20,465 bases of DNA from JANNXY01 sp039795755 (GTDB lineage: Bacteria; Patescibacteriota; Minisyncoccia; Phycocordibacterales; CAIZIN01), in contig JBDKLF010000007.1 in assembly GCA_039795755.1 (NCBI GenBank), positions 1 through 20,465 on the forward strand, in the 5' to 3' direction. Shown here one piece after another: positions 6,945 through 14,179 of this stretch. The position numbers were made by a program, and so were the translations under genes. The stretch's first letter is position 1. Each line of letters starts with the position of its first letter. Below the pieces are notes generated by a model. That model was not told the origin of the DNA, searched no databases, and saw only the letters and a list, made by a program, of their open reading frames with translations.

Positions 6945-6963
6945 ACCTCCTTTCTAAGGAGGT
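6945..6963. repeat. Perfect inverted repeat over the Shine-Dalgarno
   Basis: ACCTCCTT (6945-6952) and AAGGAGGT (6956-6963) are perfect complements around a 3-nt centre. The left arm is the Shine-Dalgarno of the PQ-loop gene. If transcription starts upstream of 6963 the SD would be locked in a hairpin; if it starts near 6956, as the -10 predicts, the repeat spans the start site and could be an operator. Confidence 0.7.
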
Positions 6964-6991
6964 TAATAACACAAACTATGTTATTGGTCAA
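6963..6991 (-). promoter_or_regulatory. Promoter of the PQ-loop gene
   Basis: On the minus strand TTGACC (6986-6991) and TATTAA (6963-6968) are 17 nt apart, with TGT before the hexamer (extended -10). Predicted start is about 6956, giving a leader of about 17 nt that contains AAGGAGGT. This differs from the leaderless pattern of the other genes. Confidence 0.65.
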
Positions 6992-6997
6992 ATTTAG

Positions 6998-7029
6998 AAG
7001 ACGGTAGTCTCATAGAGTTTAAGGTCTAG
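6998..7029 (+). repeat. Direct repeat, copy 2 (diverged ychF 3' end)
   Basis: It aligns to 6565-6596 at 27 of 32 bases. Read in the ychF frame it gives EDGSLIEFKV and TAG, against KDGDVMEFKV and TAG, so a YchF-like C-terminus is conserved here without the rest of the gene. It also overlaps the 3' end of the minus-strand 57-aa ORF. Confidence 0.8.
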
Positions 7030-7192
7030 GCTTTTTTCTAAAGTCCCTGATTGCTGAGAATATTAGACATAAGGCTATTAAAAGACTGATCAGTGCAATT
7101 CCATGACTACCCCACATCCAGGCGTACCATGCAAAAAAAGCAAAACTTAGAGTGATAGCTGAATTTAAGATGAGAGATAAAACTTTTACCAC
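7019..7192 (-). CDS. Small two-helix membrane protein (57 aa), GTG start
   Basis: A frame from GTG 7192 to TAA 7019 encodes VVKVLSLILNSAITL..., then AWYAWMWGSHG and a second hydrophobic helix, ending in IRDFRKKPRP. Two membrane helices (about 4-25 and 30-47) and a basic tail suggest a small inner-membrane protein with cytoplasmic ends. Function is unknown. The start is supported by an extended -10 (TGCTATAAT) whose predicted transcription start is exactly the G of the GTG, the same geometry as other genes here. An overlapping ATG just upstream is out of frame and hits a stop after two codons. Its last codons lie in the ychF-end repeat. Confidence 0.6.
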   Translation of the reverse strand: MVKVLSLILNSAITLSFAFFAWYAWMWGSHGIALISLLIALCLIFSAIRDFRKKPRP

Positions 7193-7198
7193 ATATTT

Positions 7199-7207
7199 AT
7201 TATAGCA
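7199..7207 (-). promoter_or_regulatory. Extended -10 promoter of the 57-aa ORF
   Basis: Minus-strand TGCTATAAT with the perfect hexamer at 7199-7204 places the start site at 7192, the first base of the GTG codon. The -35 region is not distinctive. Confidence 0.6.
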
Positions 7208-7256
7208 TCTAAGTTTTGTAAATAGTGATGGTGGTGTTATAGATTTTAAGTTGTGG

Positions 7257-7284
7257 TTGACACTTTTTCAAATCGGCGTAGCAT
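7257..7284 (+). promoter_or_regulatory. Promoter of the proline-rich protein gene
   Basis: Perfect TTGACA (7257-7262) and a weaker TAGCAT (7279-7284) are 16 nt apart. Predicted start is about 7291, two bases before the ATG. It is divergent from the 57-aa ORF promoter. Confidence 0.6.
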
Positions 7285-7292
7285 AGTCCCAA

Positions 7293-7688
7293 ATGCTCAC
7301 CATAACTCATCGCATCGTCGTTGCCATGCTTGTCATGACAGTCACCCTTAGTTGCTCATCGTTCCAAACGCATTACCACATGCCTTGGGAAAAGAAGCAG
7401 GAAGAACCGCTGATCATCATTCCAGATACTTCATGTCTCTCCGGTAGCTACGAAGTTCCGATTGACTACGGAGATAATCCTCCCCCAAAGAAGATTAATG
7501 TTGAATCAATTAATCCTTTCTACCAGAGGGTTCCTACTCCACATGTGCCAGCTCCTGTGCCTGTTCCGGCACAAAAGGAAAAGAAACCTCGCTATAGGCA
7601 AAATAACAAACAGGAGCAGGAGGAAGGTCCGGAATTATTCAAACCAGGTGGCTACAAAGAGGGAGAAACAGCTATCGTATTGCGGTAG
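7293..7688 (+). CDS. Proline-rich exported protein, possible lipoprotein (131 aa)
   Basis: No family recognised. Residues 7-20 are hydrophobic after an Arg and end in VTLSCSS; Cys21 could be a lipidation site, though Thr at -3 makes a weak lipobox, so ordinary secretion is also possible. The mature part is hydrophilic, with a PTPHVPAPVPVPAQ proline-rich linker (about 81-94) and a Lys/Gln/Glu-rich tail, suggesting an extended surface or periplasm-spanning protein. GC content is a little above the neighbours. The ATG is preceded by a promoter that predicts a nearly leaderless mRNA. A T-rich run follows the stop, but I see no clear hairpin joined to it. Confidence 0.65.
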   Translation: MLTITHRIVVAMLVMTVTLSCSSFQTHYHMPWEKKQEEPLIIIPDTSCLSGSYEVPIDYGDNPPPKKINVESINPFYQRVPTPHVPAPVPVPAQKEKKPRYRQNNKQEQEEGPELFKPGGYKEGETAIVLR

Positions 7689-7716
7689 TGGTCTCGGTCC
7701 TCTTTTTTATTTTTTG

Positions 7717-7725
7717 TGTTATAAT
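7717..7725 (+). promoter_or_regulatory. Extended -10 promoter upstream of the DUF5671-like gene
   Basis: TGTTATAAT, perfect hexamer at 7720-7725. The predicted start is near 7732, leaving a leader of about 20 nt without a Shine-Dalgarno. The same extended -10 is used by the first mltG. Confidence 0.65.
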
Positions 7726-7751
7726 GCGCAGGTTATTCATAAGAACGCGCT

Positions 7752-8741
7752 ATGGAACCAACAACTACTGTTACTAGACCTCATGCTAAGTATTTCTTCC
7801 TCCACCTGGGGATTATCGCTCTGCTGTATACTGCAGTAACTACGTTTCTCAGTTTTTGCTTTGATGTAATCAATTACCTGTTTCCTGATCGTCAGGCATA
7901 TGCATTTGATCCATATACTACAAGTTTGCGACTCTCGGTCTCAGTACTGATTGTGGTATTTCCTGTGCTTATCTATCTTGCACGATTGGTCTATAGAGAA
8001 CTCGTTGCTCATCCAGAAGATCGTCATTTGTCAGTACAAAAGTGGCTCTCATTCTTCACATTATTCCTCGCAGCACTTACTATTATTATTGATGCAATTG
8101 TACTGCTCAACACGTTCTTTAATGGTGAAATCTCCTCACGATTCATTGCTAAGTTCGCAGTGGTACTTATTGTTGCCTTCGTTGTATTCTGGTACACCAT
8201 TCGGGATCTCAAGGGTGTGTACTTCGAGAAACCTCATCTACTCAAACTCTTTACCTACATTGTAAGTGCAGTAGTCTTTGCAAGTATTATTGGAGGATTA
8301 TTCATTATGGGTTCACCAGCTACGCAGCGAATGCTTCGTGATGATATGGATCGTCAGAATGATCTTAGTTCAATACAGTCACAAGTACTTAATTACTATC
8401 AGAATTCTGGAAAGCTTCCCGAATCAATTAATGTCCTCAAGGATGACTTTAGCTACTACAATGAAGAGACTTTTGTTGATCCTGCTACAAAGAATCAATA
8501 TGACTACAAAGTAGTGACCGGAACTACTTCGATTTCATTTGAACTCTGTGCAGATTTCGATCTCGACAGTACTACAAACGATATGAAAGGAAGAGGAGAT
8601 TACAAGGCTTACTCATCACTCTCAATTGATTACTATGGATTCGGAAGCTCATTCGAGCATGTGAAGGGTAAGAATTGCTACACACGAACTATTGATCCAG
8701 TAAAACATCCTGTTTACAATCAAGTACCAAAAAACCAGTAA
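7752..8741 (+). CDS. DUF5671-like membrane protein with pseudopilin-like C-terminal domain
   Basis: Of 329 residues, the first about 190 contain five hydrophobic helices (about 15-38, 58-78, 98-118, 132-152 and 165-190), with the LSVQKWLSFFTLFLA and FNGEISSRFIAKF pattern I associate with DUF5671. The remaining soluble part begins MLRDDMDRQNDLSSIQSQVLNYYQNSGKLPESI and continues DPATKNQYDYKV...SFELCADFD. That resembles the globular part of type II/IV pseudopilins, where an alpha helix leads to a D-P-x-T-x-x-x-Y-x-Y strand. Function is unknown; an envelope role is likely. It precedes leuS by 17 nt and probably shares its transcript. The DUF assignment is from memory of the pattern. Confidence 0.7.
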   Translation: MEPTTTVTRPHAKYFFLHLGIIALLYTAVTTFLSFCFDVINYLFPDRQAYAFDPYTTSLRLSVSVLIVVFPVLIYLARLVYRELVAHPEDRHLSVQKWLSFFTLFLAALTIIIDAIVLLNTFFNGEISSRFIAKFAVVLIVAFVVFWYTIRDLKGVYFEKPHLLKLFTYIVSAVVFASIIGGLFIMGSPATQRMLRDDMDRQNDLSSIQSQVLNYYQNSGKLPESINVLKDDFSYYNEETFVDPATKNQYDYKVVTGTTSISFELCADFDLDSTTNDMKGRGDYKAYSSLSIDYYGFGSSFEHVKGKNCYTRTIDPVKHPVYNQVPKNQ

Positions 8742-8758
8742 AAAACTAACGTTTCTTT

Positions 8759-11734
8759 ATGAAAAAAAATACATCATATGATCACATAGCCATTGAAAAG
8801 AAATGGCAGAAAGAGTGGTCTAAGAAAAAAACCTACAAAACACTTGATCCAAAGAAAGCAGGTAAAAAACCTAAGTACTATGTGCTCGACATGTTCCCAT
8901 ATCCTTCAGGTGAAGGTCTACATGTGGGTCATCCAAAGGGATACATTGCAACAGATGTGGTCTCACGCATGAAGCGCATGCAAGGTCATAATGTATTGCA
9001 TCCTATGGGATTTGACGCGTTCGGACTTCCTGCAGAACAGTATGCAATCAAGATGAAGACGAATCCTGCGGTTGCAGTAGGAAAGAATGTTGCTCGCTAC
9101 AAGAAGCAATTAGAAATTCTTGGACTTGATTATGATTGGTCACGAGAAGTGAATACCACTGATCCGAAGTATTACAAATGGACTCAGTGGATTTTCTTGA
9201 AATTACTTGAGCGTGGTCTCGCATATGAGTCATATGAGCCAATCAATTGGTGTCCGACTTGCAAGACTGGTCTCGCGAATGAAGACCTCGAAGATGGTAA
9301 GTGTGAACGTTGCGGAACTCCTGTAGAAAAGAAACCAATGCGACAGTGGGTGCTCAAGATTACTGAGTATGCTGATCGTATGCTCGAGGACCTCGATGCT
9401 ACTGATTATGTGATGCCGAAATTGATTGATAAGGTGAATCCTCATCAGAAAGGTGCTCCGATTGTGAAGCGACAAGTTGCTCATGCAATCGTCTTTGATC
9501 CACAACACAAGAAATATCTCATTATTCGAAACAAGAAATTCAATTGGGACACGGTAGTAATTGGCGGAATTGAAGGAAATGAAAGTCCTGTTGAGACTGC
9601 ACAGCGTGAAGTACGTGAAGAGACTGGCTATGTAGATATTGAATTCAAGCGAATACTCGGTGGCCAGACAGAAGCTCAATACTACACAAAGCATAAAGGT
9701 GAAAACAGAATTGCATATGCAACTGCGGTGTATTTTGAATTGAAGAGTGATAAACGAGTCTCTATTGCAGAAGGCGAAGATGGTCAGAATGAAATATTGT
9801 GGATTGATGAAAAGGACTTCGTTCCAGGAAAGATGGTGAATTCTGAATTAGAAATCTGGCTTGAACGAATCAAGGATCCTGCTAAGGGTTGGGGAACTCC
9901 ATTGCTCAATTGGCCTCAATCGATCAAAGAAGCTCAGCGAAACTGGATTGGAAGATCAGAAGGAATGTTGTTTACTTCTCCTGTAAAGGACAGTGATATA
10001 AAAATCAAAACATTCTCTGCACATTTTGAAGCATTCAAGGCTGATACGTTTGTTGTCATTGCACCAGATCATCCTTTGCTCAAAGAATTGATAAAGGGTG
10101 CTAAAAATGAAAATGAAATTATTCAGTTTGCAGAACAATTGATTGCAGAAAGAAGTGCAAGTGGTTATGAATATCGAGAACCAAAAGGAATTTTTACTGG
10201 AAAATATACCATTGATCCTGTTGGTAATGGTGAACTTCCGATTTGGATTGCAAACTATGCATTAGCAGATTATGGAACAGGTATTGTGAAATGTTCAGCA
10301 CATGACGAACGTGATTTTGCTTTTGCCAAGAAATATCAGATTCCTTTAAAGGTGGTATTACTTCCTGAAGACAAAGAACTTGCTGAAAAGGTAAAAAAAT
10401 TAGAGGTTTGCTACGTGGATATGAAGAACGGGATACTTCATGAACCAAAAGAATTCCATGGTAAGAAAGCTCACTCAGTAAGAAGTGAAATAATCTCGTA
10501 TCTCATCGATAATAACTTAGCCGAAAAGAAAACAACCTATCGTCTCAAGGATTGGGTATTCTCACGACAGCGATATTGGGGTGAGCCAATTCCGGTCTAT
10601 CACACACCTGATGGACGAGTGGTTCCGGTACCCGAGAAAGAATTACCAGTGGTATTACCAATGGTGAAATCATATGAACCGACAGGAACAGGAGAATCAC
10701 CGCTTGCAGCAATCGAGAAATGGGTGAATGTTCCCATGAAAGTAAATGGCAAGAAAGAGATTTGGAAGCGCGAGACTAACACTATGCCGCAATGGGCTGG
10801 TTCAAGTTGGTACTATTTGCGTTACATGGATCCAAAGAATACCAAGAAACTTGTTGATCCAAAGATCGAACAATATTGGAATCAGACTGATCTCTATGTA
10901 GGCGGTGCAGAGCACGCAACACGTCACCTCATCTATGCACGATTCTGGCATAAGTTCTTGTATGATCTCGGAGTTGTTTCTACCAAGGAGCCGTTTATGA
11001 AATTACAAAGTGTAGGACTTATCATGGCAGAAGATGGTCGCAAAATGAGTAAGCGATGGGGGAATGTGGTTAATCCTGATGACATTATTGCAACCTACGG
11101 AGCTGATACCATGCGTGTCTACGAAATGTTCATGGGTCCATTCAATCAAGCGATTGCATGGAATACACAAAGCATGGTGGGTTCACGAAGATTTATTGAG
11201 CGAATCTGGAATCTTCAGAACAAAGTACAAAGTACAGCAGAGGCAAAGAAGCACTCGGTTGTACTTCCAGAAGATGCGGAGACACTCTTACACCAGACAA
11301 TTAAGAAAGTAACTGAAGATATTGAATCAATGGGGTTCAATACAGCAATTTCTGCAATGATGATTCTCCTTAATCGTATCGAAAAGGAAGAGAAAATCAG
11401 TCGAGAAGTCTTTGCTATCCTTATTCAGCTACTTGCACCATTTGCTCCGCATGTAACTGAAGAGCTTTGGAAGGCAAGTGGGAACAAAGGCTCTATACAT
11501 CTTGCTCCATGGCCTACATTTGATACCAAAAAGCTTCAGTCTGAGACCGTAACCATCAGTATTCAGGTTAATGGTAAGATTCGAGGAAGTATCACTTGTA
11601 ATCGTACTGATTCCAAGGAAGCTATACTCCAGGCTGCAAAAGGGGAAGCCAATGTTAGTAAATGGATTGAAGGAAAACATATTACAAAAGAGATATATGT
11701 ACCTGGCAAGCTCGTGAGCATCGTTGTTGACTAA
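8759..11734 (+). CDS. leuS: Leucyl-tRNA synthetase with inserted Nudix domain
   Basis: LeuRS charges tRNA-Leu and edits mischarged products. At 991 aa it is about 130-160 residues longer than usual bacterial LeuRS. The class I signature is at PYPSGEGLHVGH (near 46-57) and the second at KMSKR (762-766, Arg in place of the usual final Ser). A zinc-type pair CPTC/CERC and the editing-domain segments IVKCSAHDERDF and WPQSIKEAQRNWIGRSEG are normal. Between LEDLD (about 210) and the LLNWPQSIKEAQ segment (about 379) lies a complete Nudix fold. Its box GGIEGNE then REVREETGY (269-291) has every consensus Gly, Glu and Arg. The insert is in frame, codon use matches, and no stop or frameshift occurs. 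Start ATG follows a 17-nt gap without SD. Confidence 0.96.
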   Translation: MKKNTSYDHIAIEKKWQKEWSKKKTYKTLDPKKAGKKPKYYVLDMFPYPSGEGLHVGHPKGYIATDVVSRMKRMQGHNVLHPMGFDAFGLPAEQYAIKMKTNPAVAVGKNVARYKKQLEILGLDYDWSREVNTTDPKYYKWTQWIFLKLLERGLAYESYEPINWCPTCKTGLANEDLEDGKCERCGTPVEKKPMRQWVLKITEYADRMLEDLDATDYVMPKLIDKVNPHQKGAPIVKRQVAHAIVFDPQHKKYLIIRNKKFNWDTVVIGGIEGNESPVETAQREVREETGYVDIEFKRILGGQTEAQYYTKHKGENRIAYATAVYFELKSDKRVSIAEGEDGQNEILWIDEKDFVPGKMVNSELEIWLERIKDPAKGWGTPLLNWPQSIKEAQRNWIGRSEGMLFTSPVKDSDIKIKTFSAHFEAFKADTFVVIAPDHPLLKELIKGAKNENEIIQFAEQLIAERSASGYEYREPKGIFTGKYTIDPVGNGELPIWIANYALADYGTGIVKCSAHDERDFAFAKKYQIPLKVVLLPEDKELAEKVKKLEVCYVDMKNGILHEPKEFHGKKAHSVRSEIISYLIDNNLAEKKTTYRLKDWVFSRQRYWGEPIPVYHTPDGRVVPVPEKELPVVLPMVKSYEPTGTGESPLAAIEKWVNVPMKVNGKKEIWKRETNTMPQWAGSSWYYLRYMDPKNTKKLVDPKIEQYWNQTDLYVGGAEHATRHLIYARFWHKFLYDLGVVSTKEPFMKLQSVGLIMAEDGRKMSKRWGNVVNPDDIIATYGADTMRVYEMFMGPFNQAIAWNTQSMVGSRRFIERIWNLQNKVQSTAEAKKHSVVLPEDAETLLHQTIKKVTEDIESMGFNTAISAMMILLNRIEKEEKISREVFAILIQLLAPFAPHVTEELWKASGNKGSIHLAPWPTFDTKKLQSETVTISIQVNGKIRGSITCNRTDSKEAILQAAKGEANVSKWIEGKHITKEIYVPGKLVSIVVD

Positions 11735-11750
11735 AAGCAGTATTGATGAT

Positions 11751-11810
11751 AATGTACATTTATCAACTCATTAATAGCAGTTCAGAAATGAACATTTGAG
11801 AACATTTATT
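11751..11810. repeat. Repeated ACATTT motifs before the sigma4-like gene
   Basis: The 82-nt gap after leuS has three ACATTT motifs (about 11755, 11792, 11802). The last two form GAACATTT repeats 10 bp apart, one helical turn, close to the predicted start of the next gene. They could be binding sites. No strong promoter is visible apart from a weak TTTATT at 11805-11810. Confidence 0.3.
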
Positions 11811-11816
11811 GATCAC

Positions 11817-12854
11817 ATGGCAACAAGTATAAAGATAGATTTCAAACCAAAACAAGTCACTAAGCATTTGCTCAGTGCACTTCCAGCTCGAGCTCGAGAT
11901 ATCCTCGTTGCACGTTATGGACTCGGTACACAGACAACTAAGGTGACGCTTGAAGCCATTGGTAAGAAGTACGGAATCACACGAGAACGTGTTCGACAGA
12001 TTGAAGAATATGCACTCCAGAATATTCGAAAGTCTGATGTGTTCAAGAAAGAAAAAACTCCTTTTGAAGAGCTTGCAAAAGCATTCAAGGTCTTTGGTGG
12101 TGTGGCTGCTGAAGATGAGCTTCTTGAAGCATTTGGAAAGGACCGATCACTTCAGAACCATGTACACTTCCTCCTCGTACTTGGTGTTGAATTCAAGAAG
12201 CTCAAAGAAGATGATGACTTCAAACATCGATGGCATGTAGATGAACATGCATCAAAGAAGATTCATGATGCATTGCGAGCTATTTATGCAAAGCTTGATG
12301 ATGAAGACATTGTTGCTGAAGGTGAAATCATCAATCAATTCCTTGAACATGTGAAGGAGCTCTCAGATGAATATAAGGACAAAGAATTAATCAAGCGATG
12401 GCTCAATATGTCAAAGGTAATTGGAAAGAATCCTCTCGGTGAATGGGGTAAGGCTTCTTCTCCTAATATCAAGCTCAAGGGTATGCGTGATTATGCATAT
12501 CTCGTAATTCGACGACACGGATCTCCAATTCACTTCCGTGAAGTTGCAAAGGCTATTGCAGAACTCTTCGGAAAGAAGGCTCATGTAGCAACCACTCACA
12601 ACGAACTTATTAAGGATAAGCGATTCGTATTGGTAGGACGAGGTCTTTATGCCCTTGCTGAATGGGGGTATCTCGCTGGGGTTGTAAAGGATGTGATCAA
12701 GAAAGTGATTTCAAAGCATGGACCAATCACCAAAGAACAAATTATCGACAAGGTAATGAAGGAACGGTACGTAAAAGAAAACACCATTCTTGTGAATCTC
12801 CAGAATCCAAAGCATTTCAAGAAAAATTCTGATAATACCTATAGCATCGTATAG
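11817..12854 (+). CDS. Sigma-70 region 4 / HARE-HTH fusion regulator
   Basis: The N-terminus is a region 4-like module: LPARARDILVARYGLG (22-37) then TLEAIGKKYGITRERVRQIEEYAL (44-67), which recognises -35 DNA in sigma factors. Regions 1-3, including the -10 binding region 2, are absent, so it is not a complete sigma factor. About residues 222-286 (DYAYLVIRRHGSPIHFREVAKAI...) form a HARE-HTH domain like that of RNA polymerase delta. A last winged-helix-like segment (HGPITKEQIIDKVMKER) ends the protein. It likely binds DNA or RNA polymerase. I chose ATG 11817 over the in-frame TTG at 11796 because the extra seven residues add nothing to the domain and ATG is the stronger start. Confidence 0.85.
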   Translation: MATSIKIDFKPKQVTKHLLSALPARARDILVARYGLGTQTTKVTLEAIGKKYGITRERVRQIEEYALQNIRKSDVFKKEKTPFEELAKAFKVFGGVAAEDELLEAFGKDRSLQNHVHFLLVLGVEFKKLKEDDDFKHRWHVDEHASKKIHDALRAIYAKLDDEDIVAEGEIINQFLEHVKELSDEYKDKELIKRWLNMSKVIGKNPLGEWGKASSPNIKLKGMRDYAYLVIRRHGSPIHFREVAKAIAELFGKKAHVATTHNELIKDKRFVLVGRGLYALAEWGYLAGVVKDVIKKVISKHGPITKEQIIDKVMKERYVKENTILVNLQNPKHFKKNSDNTYSIV

Positions 12855-12862
12855 TAATTATT

Positions 12863-12871
12863 TGCTATAAT
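12863..12871 (+). promoter_or_regulatory. Extended -10 promoter of the 431-aa membrane-anchored protein
   Basis: TGCTATAAT with the perfect hexamer at 12866-12871. Predicted start is 12878, one base before ATG 12879. This rules against the in-frame GTG at 12873, which would lie upstream of the transcript start. Confidence 0.75.
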
Positions 12872-12878
12872 AGTGAGC

Positions 12879-14174
12879 ATGAATTCGCTCACTGATTCTC
12901 TGCCTACCATAGTCGATGCATTCATTGTTATTGCAACAATTTTTGTTCCAATTGTTTTATGGCAAGAATTCTGGAAAACATGGAAGGATTACACTCGTCA
13001 GAAGTTTTTTAATAAGCAGAAATATTCACTTATTGAAATTACCCTCCCTAAGGAAATTCTGAAAACTCCTTCCGCTATGGAAGCATTCATTACCAACCTT
13101 CACCAAACCTCAGGTGAAAGTACTTGGTATGATCGAAACTTCTTGGGTAAGACACGTGCATGGTTCTCACTCGAAATGGTCTCATTTGAAGGATCGGTGA
13201 AATTTTATATTTGGACTCGAGAAGGACTCAAGAAATTCATTGAATCACAAATTTATGCGCAGTATCCGGATATTGAAATTCGAGATGCCAAAGATTATGC
13301 AGTAGACTTTGAATTCGATCCAAAAGATAGCGATATGTGGGGGCTTGAACTCGAATTAACCATGCCTGATCCATATCCAATCAAGACCTACCGTGATTAT
13401 GGAATTGGTGATGATGTACTCAAAGAAGAGGATGTGAAGGTTGACCCGATCACGCCAGTAGTTGAATTACTTGGATCAATCGGCCAGAAGCAGCAAATGT
13501 GGATTCAGATTATTTGTCGTGCTCACAAAGATGAAGATCCTATTCCGTTCAGTAAGCGATGGAAGAAGTTTAAAGAGACACTTGATAAGAAGGGATTTAA
13601 CGACGCGTGGAAAGATTTCTGGAAGGGTACTGATGGTTGGAAAGATCAAGCAAAAGATGAAGTTGAGAAGATCAAGAAAGCCGCTACACCTCAAATCAAA
13701 GGACCAGATGGTACTGTCTCACCTGGATTTCCAAACTATACCAAGATGCAGACTGATATTATCGCAGCACTTGAGCGAAGTACTGCTAAGCTCGCATTCG
13801 ATGTGGGAGTACGAGGTATTTATCTTGCAACGAATAAAGAATTTTATGATGCAAGTAATCAAGGAGGACTTTCAAGTGTATGGAAGCAATTTAGTTCTCA
13901 TAACTTGAATGGGTTGAAGCCAAAGAATACAACAAGTTTCGATTTCCCGTGGCAGGACTTTTTTGGTACACGCTTGATAAAGAAGAAAAAAGAGCTTCTT
14001 GAAGCATACAAAGCTCGAGGGTATTTCTTCGATCCATACAAAGAAAAGTACCTCGTACTTAATAGTGAAGAGCTTGCAACTATCTATCACTTCCCAGGAA
14101 AGGTTGTTCAGACTCCTTCATTCAATCGTGTTCCTTCAAAGAAGGCAGAGCCACCAGCAAATCTTCCTATGTAA
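12879..14174 (+). CDS. Membrane-anchored protein, possibly related to conjugation-type ATPase accessory domains
   Basis: The protein (431 aa from ATG 12879) has one N-terminal membrane helix (about residues 10-28), then a large soluble region beginning KYSLIEITLPKEILKTPSAMEAF. A charged, Trp-rich low-complexity stretch (about 225-270, KRWKKFKETL ... KDFWKGTDGWK) is followed by conserved-looking segments. It ends LATIYHFPGKVVQTP and KKAEPPANLPM. That end resembles the segment just before the ATPase module in HerA/VirB4-like proteins of CPR genomes, but no Walker motif is present. I infer an envelope role, perhaps with type IV-like machinery. MltG follows after 5 nt in the same unit. Confidence 0.55.
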   Translation: MNSLTDSLPTIVDAFIVIATIFVPIVLWQEFWKTWKDYTRQKFFNKQKYSLIEITLPKEILKTPSAMEAFITNLHQTSGESTWYDRNFLGKTRAWFSLEMVSFEGSVKFYIWTREGLKKFIESQIYAQYPDIEIRDAKDYAVDFEFDPKDSDMWGLELELTMPDPYPIKTYRDYGIGDDVLKEEDVKVDPITPVVELLGSIGQKQQMWIQIICRAHKDEDPIPFSKRWKKFKETLDKKGFNDAWKDFWKGTDGWKDQAKDEVEKIKKAATPQIKGPDGTVSPGFPNYTKMQTDIIAALERSTAKLAFDVGVRGIYLATNKEFYDASNQGGLSSVWKQFSSHNLNGLKPKNTTSFDFPWQDFFGTRLIKKKKELLEAYKARGYFFDPYKEKYLVLNSEELATIYHFPGKVVQTPSFNRVPSKKAEPPANLPM

Positions 14175-14179
14175 TCATT

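Noticed and set aside
6956..7029. A plus-strand gene using the AAGGAGGT at 6956-6963 as ribosome binding site.
   Set aside because: The following ATG opens a frame of fewer than 20 codons, and the site is the mirror arm of the minus-strand repeat.
7680..7716. Intrinsic terminator after the proline-rich protein gene.
   Set aside because: A weak 6-bp hairpin (CTATCG/CGGTAG) lies over 10 nt from the T-rich run; geometry is wrong, so I did not annotate it.
12873..12878. GTG start six bases upstream of ATG 12879.
   Set aside because: The GTG lies right after the -10 hexamer and before the predicted transcription start.
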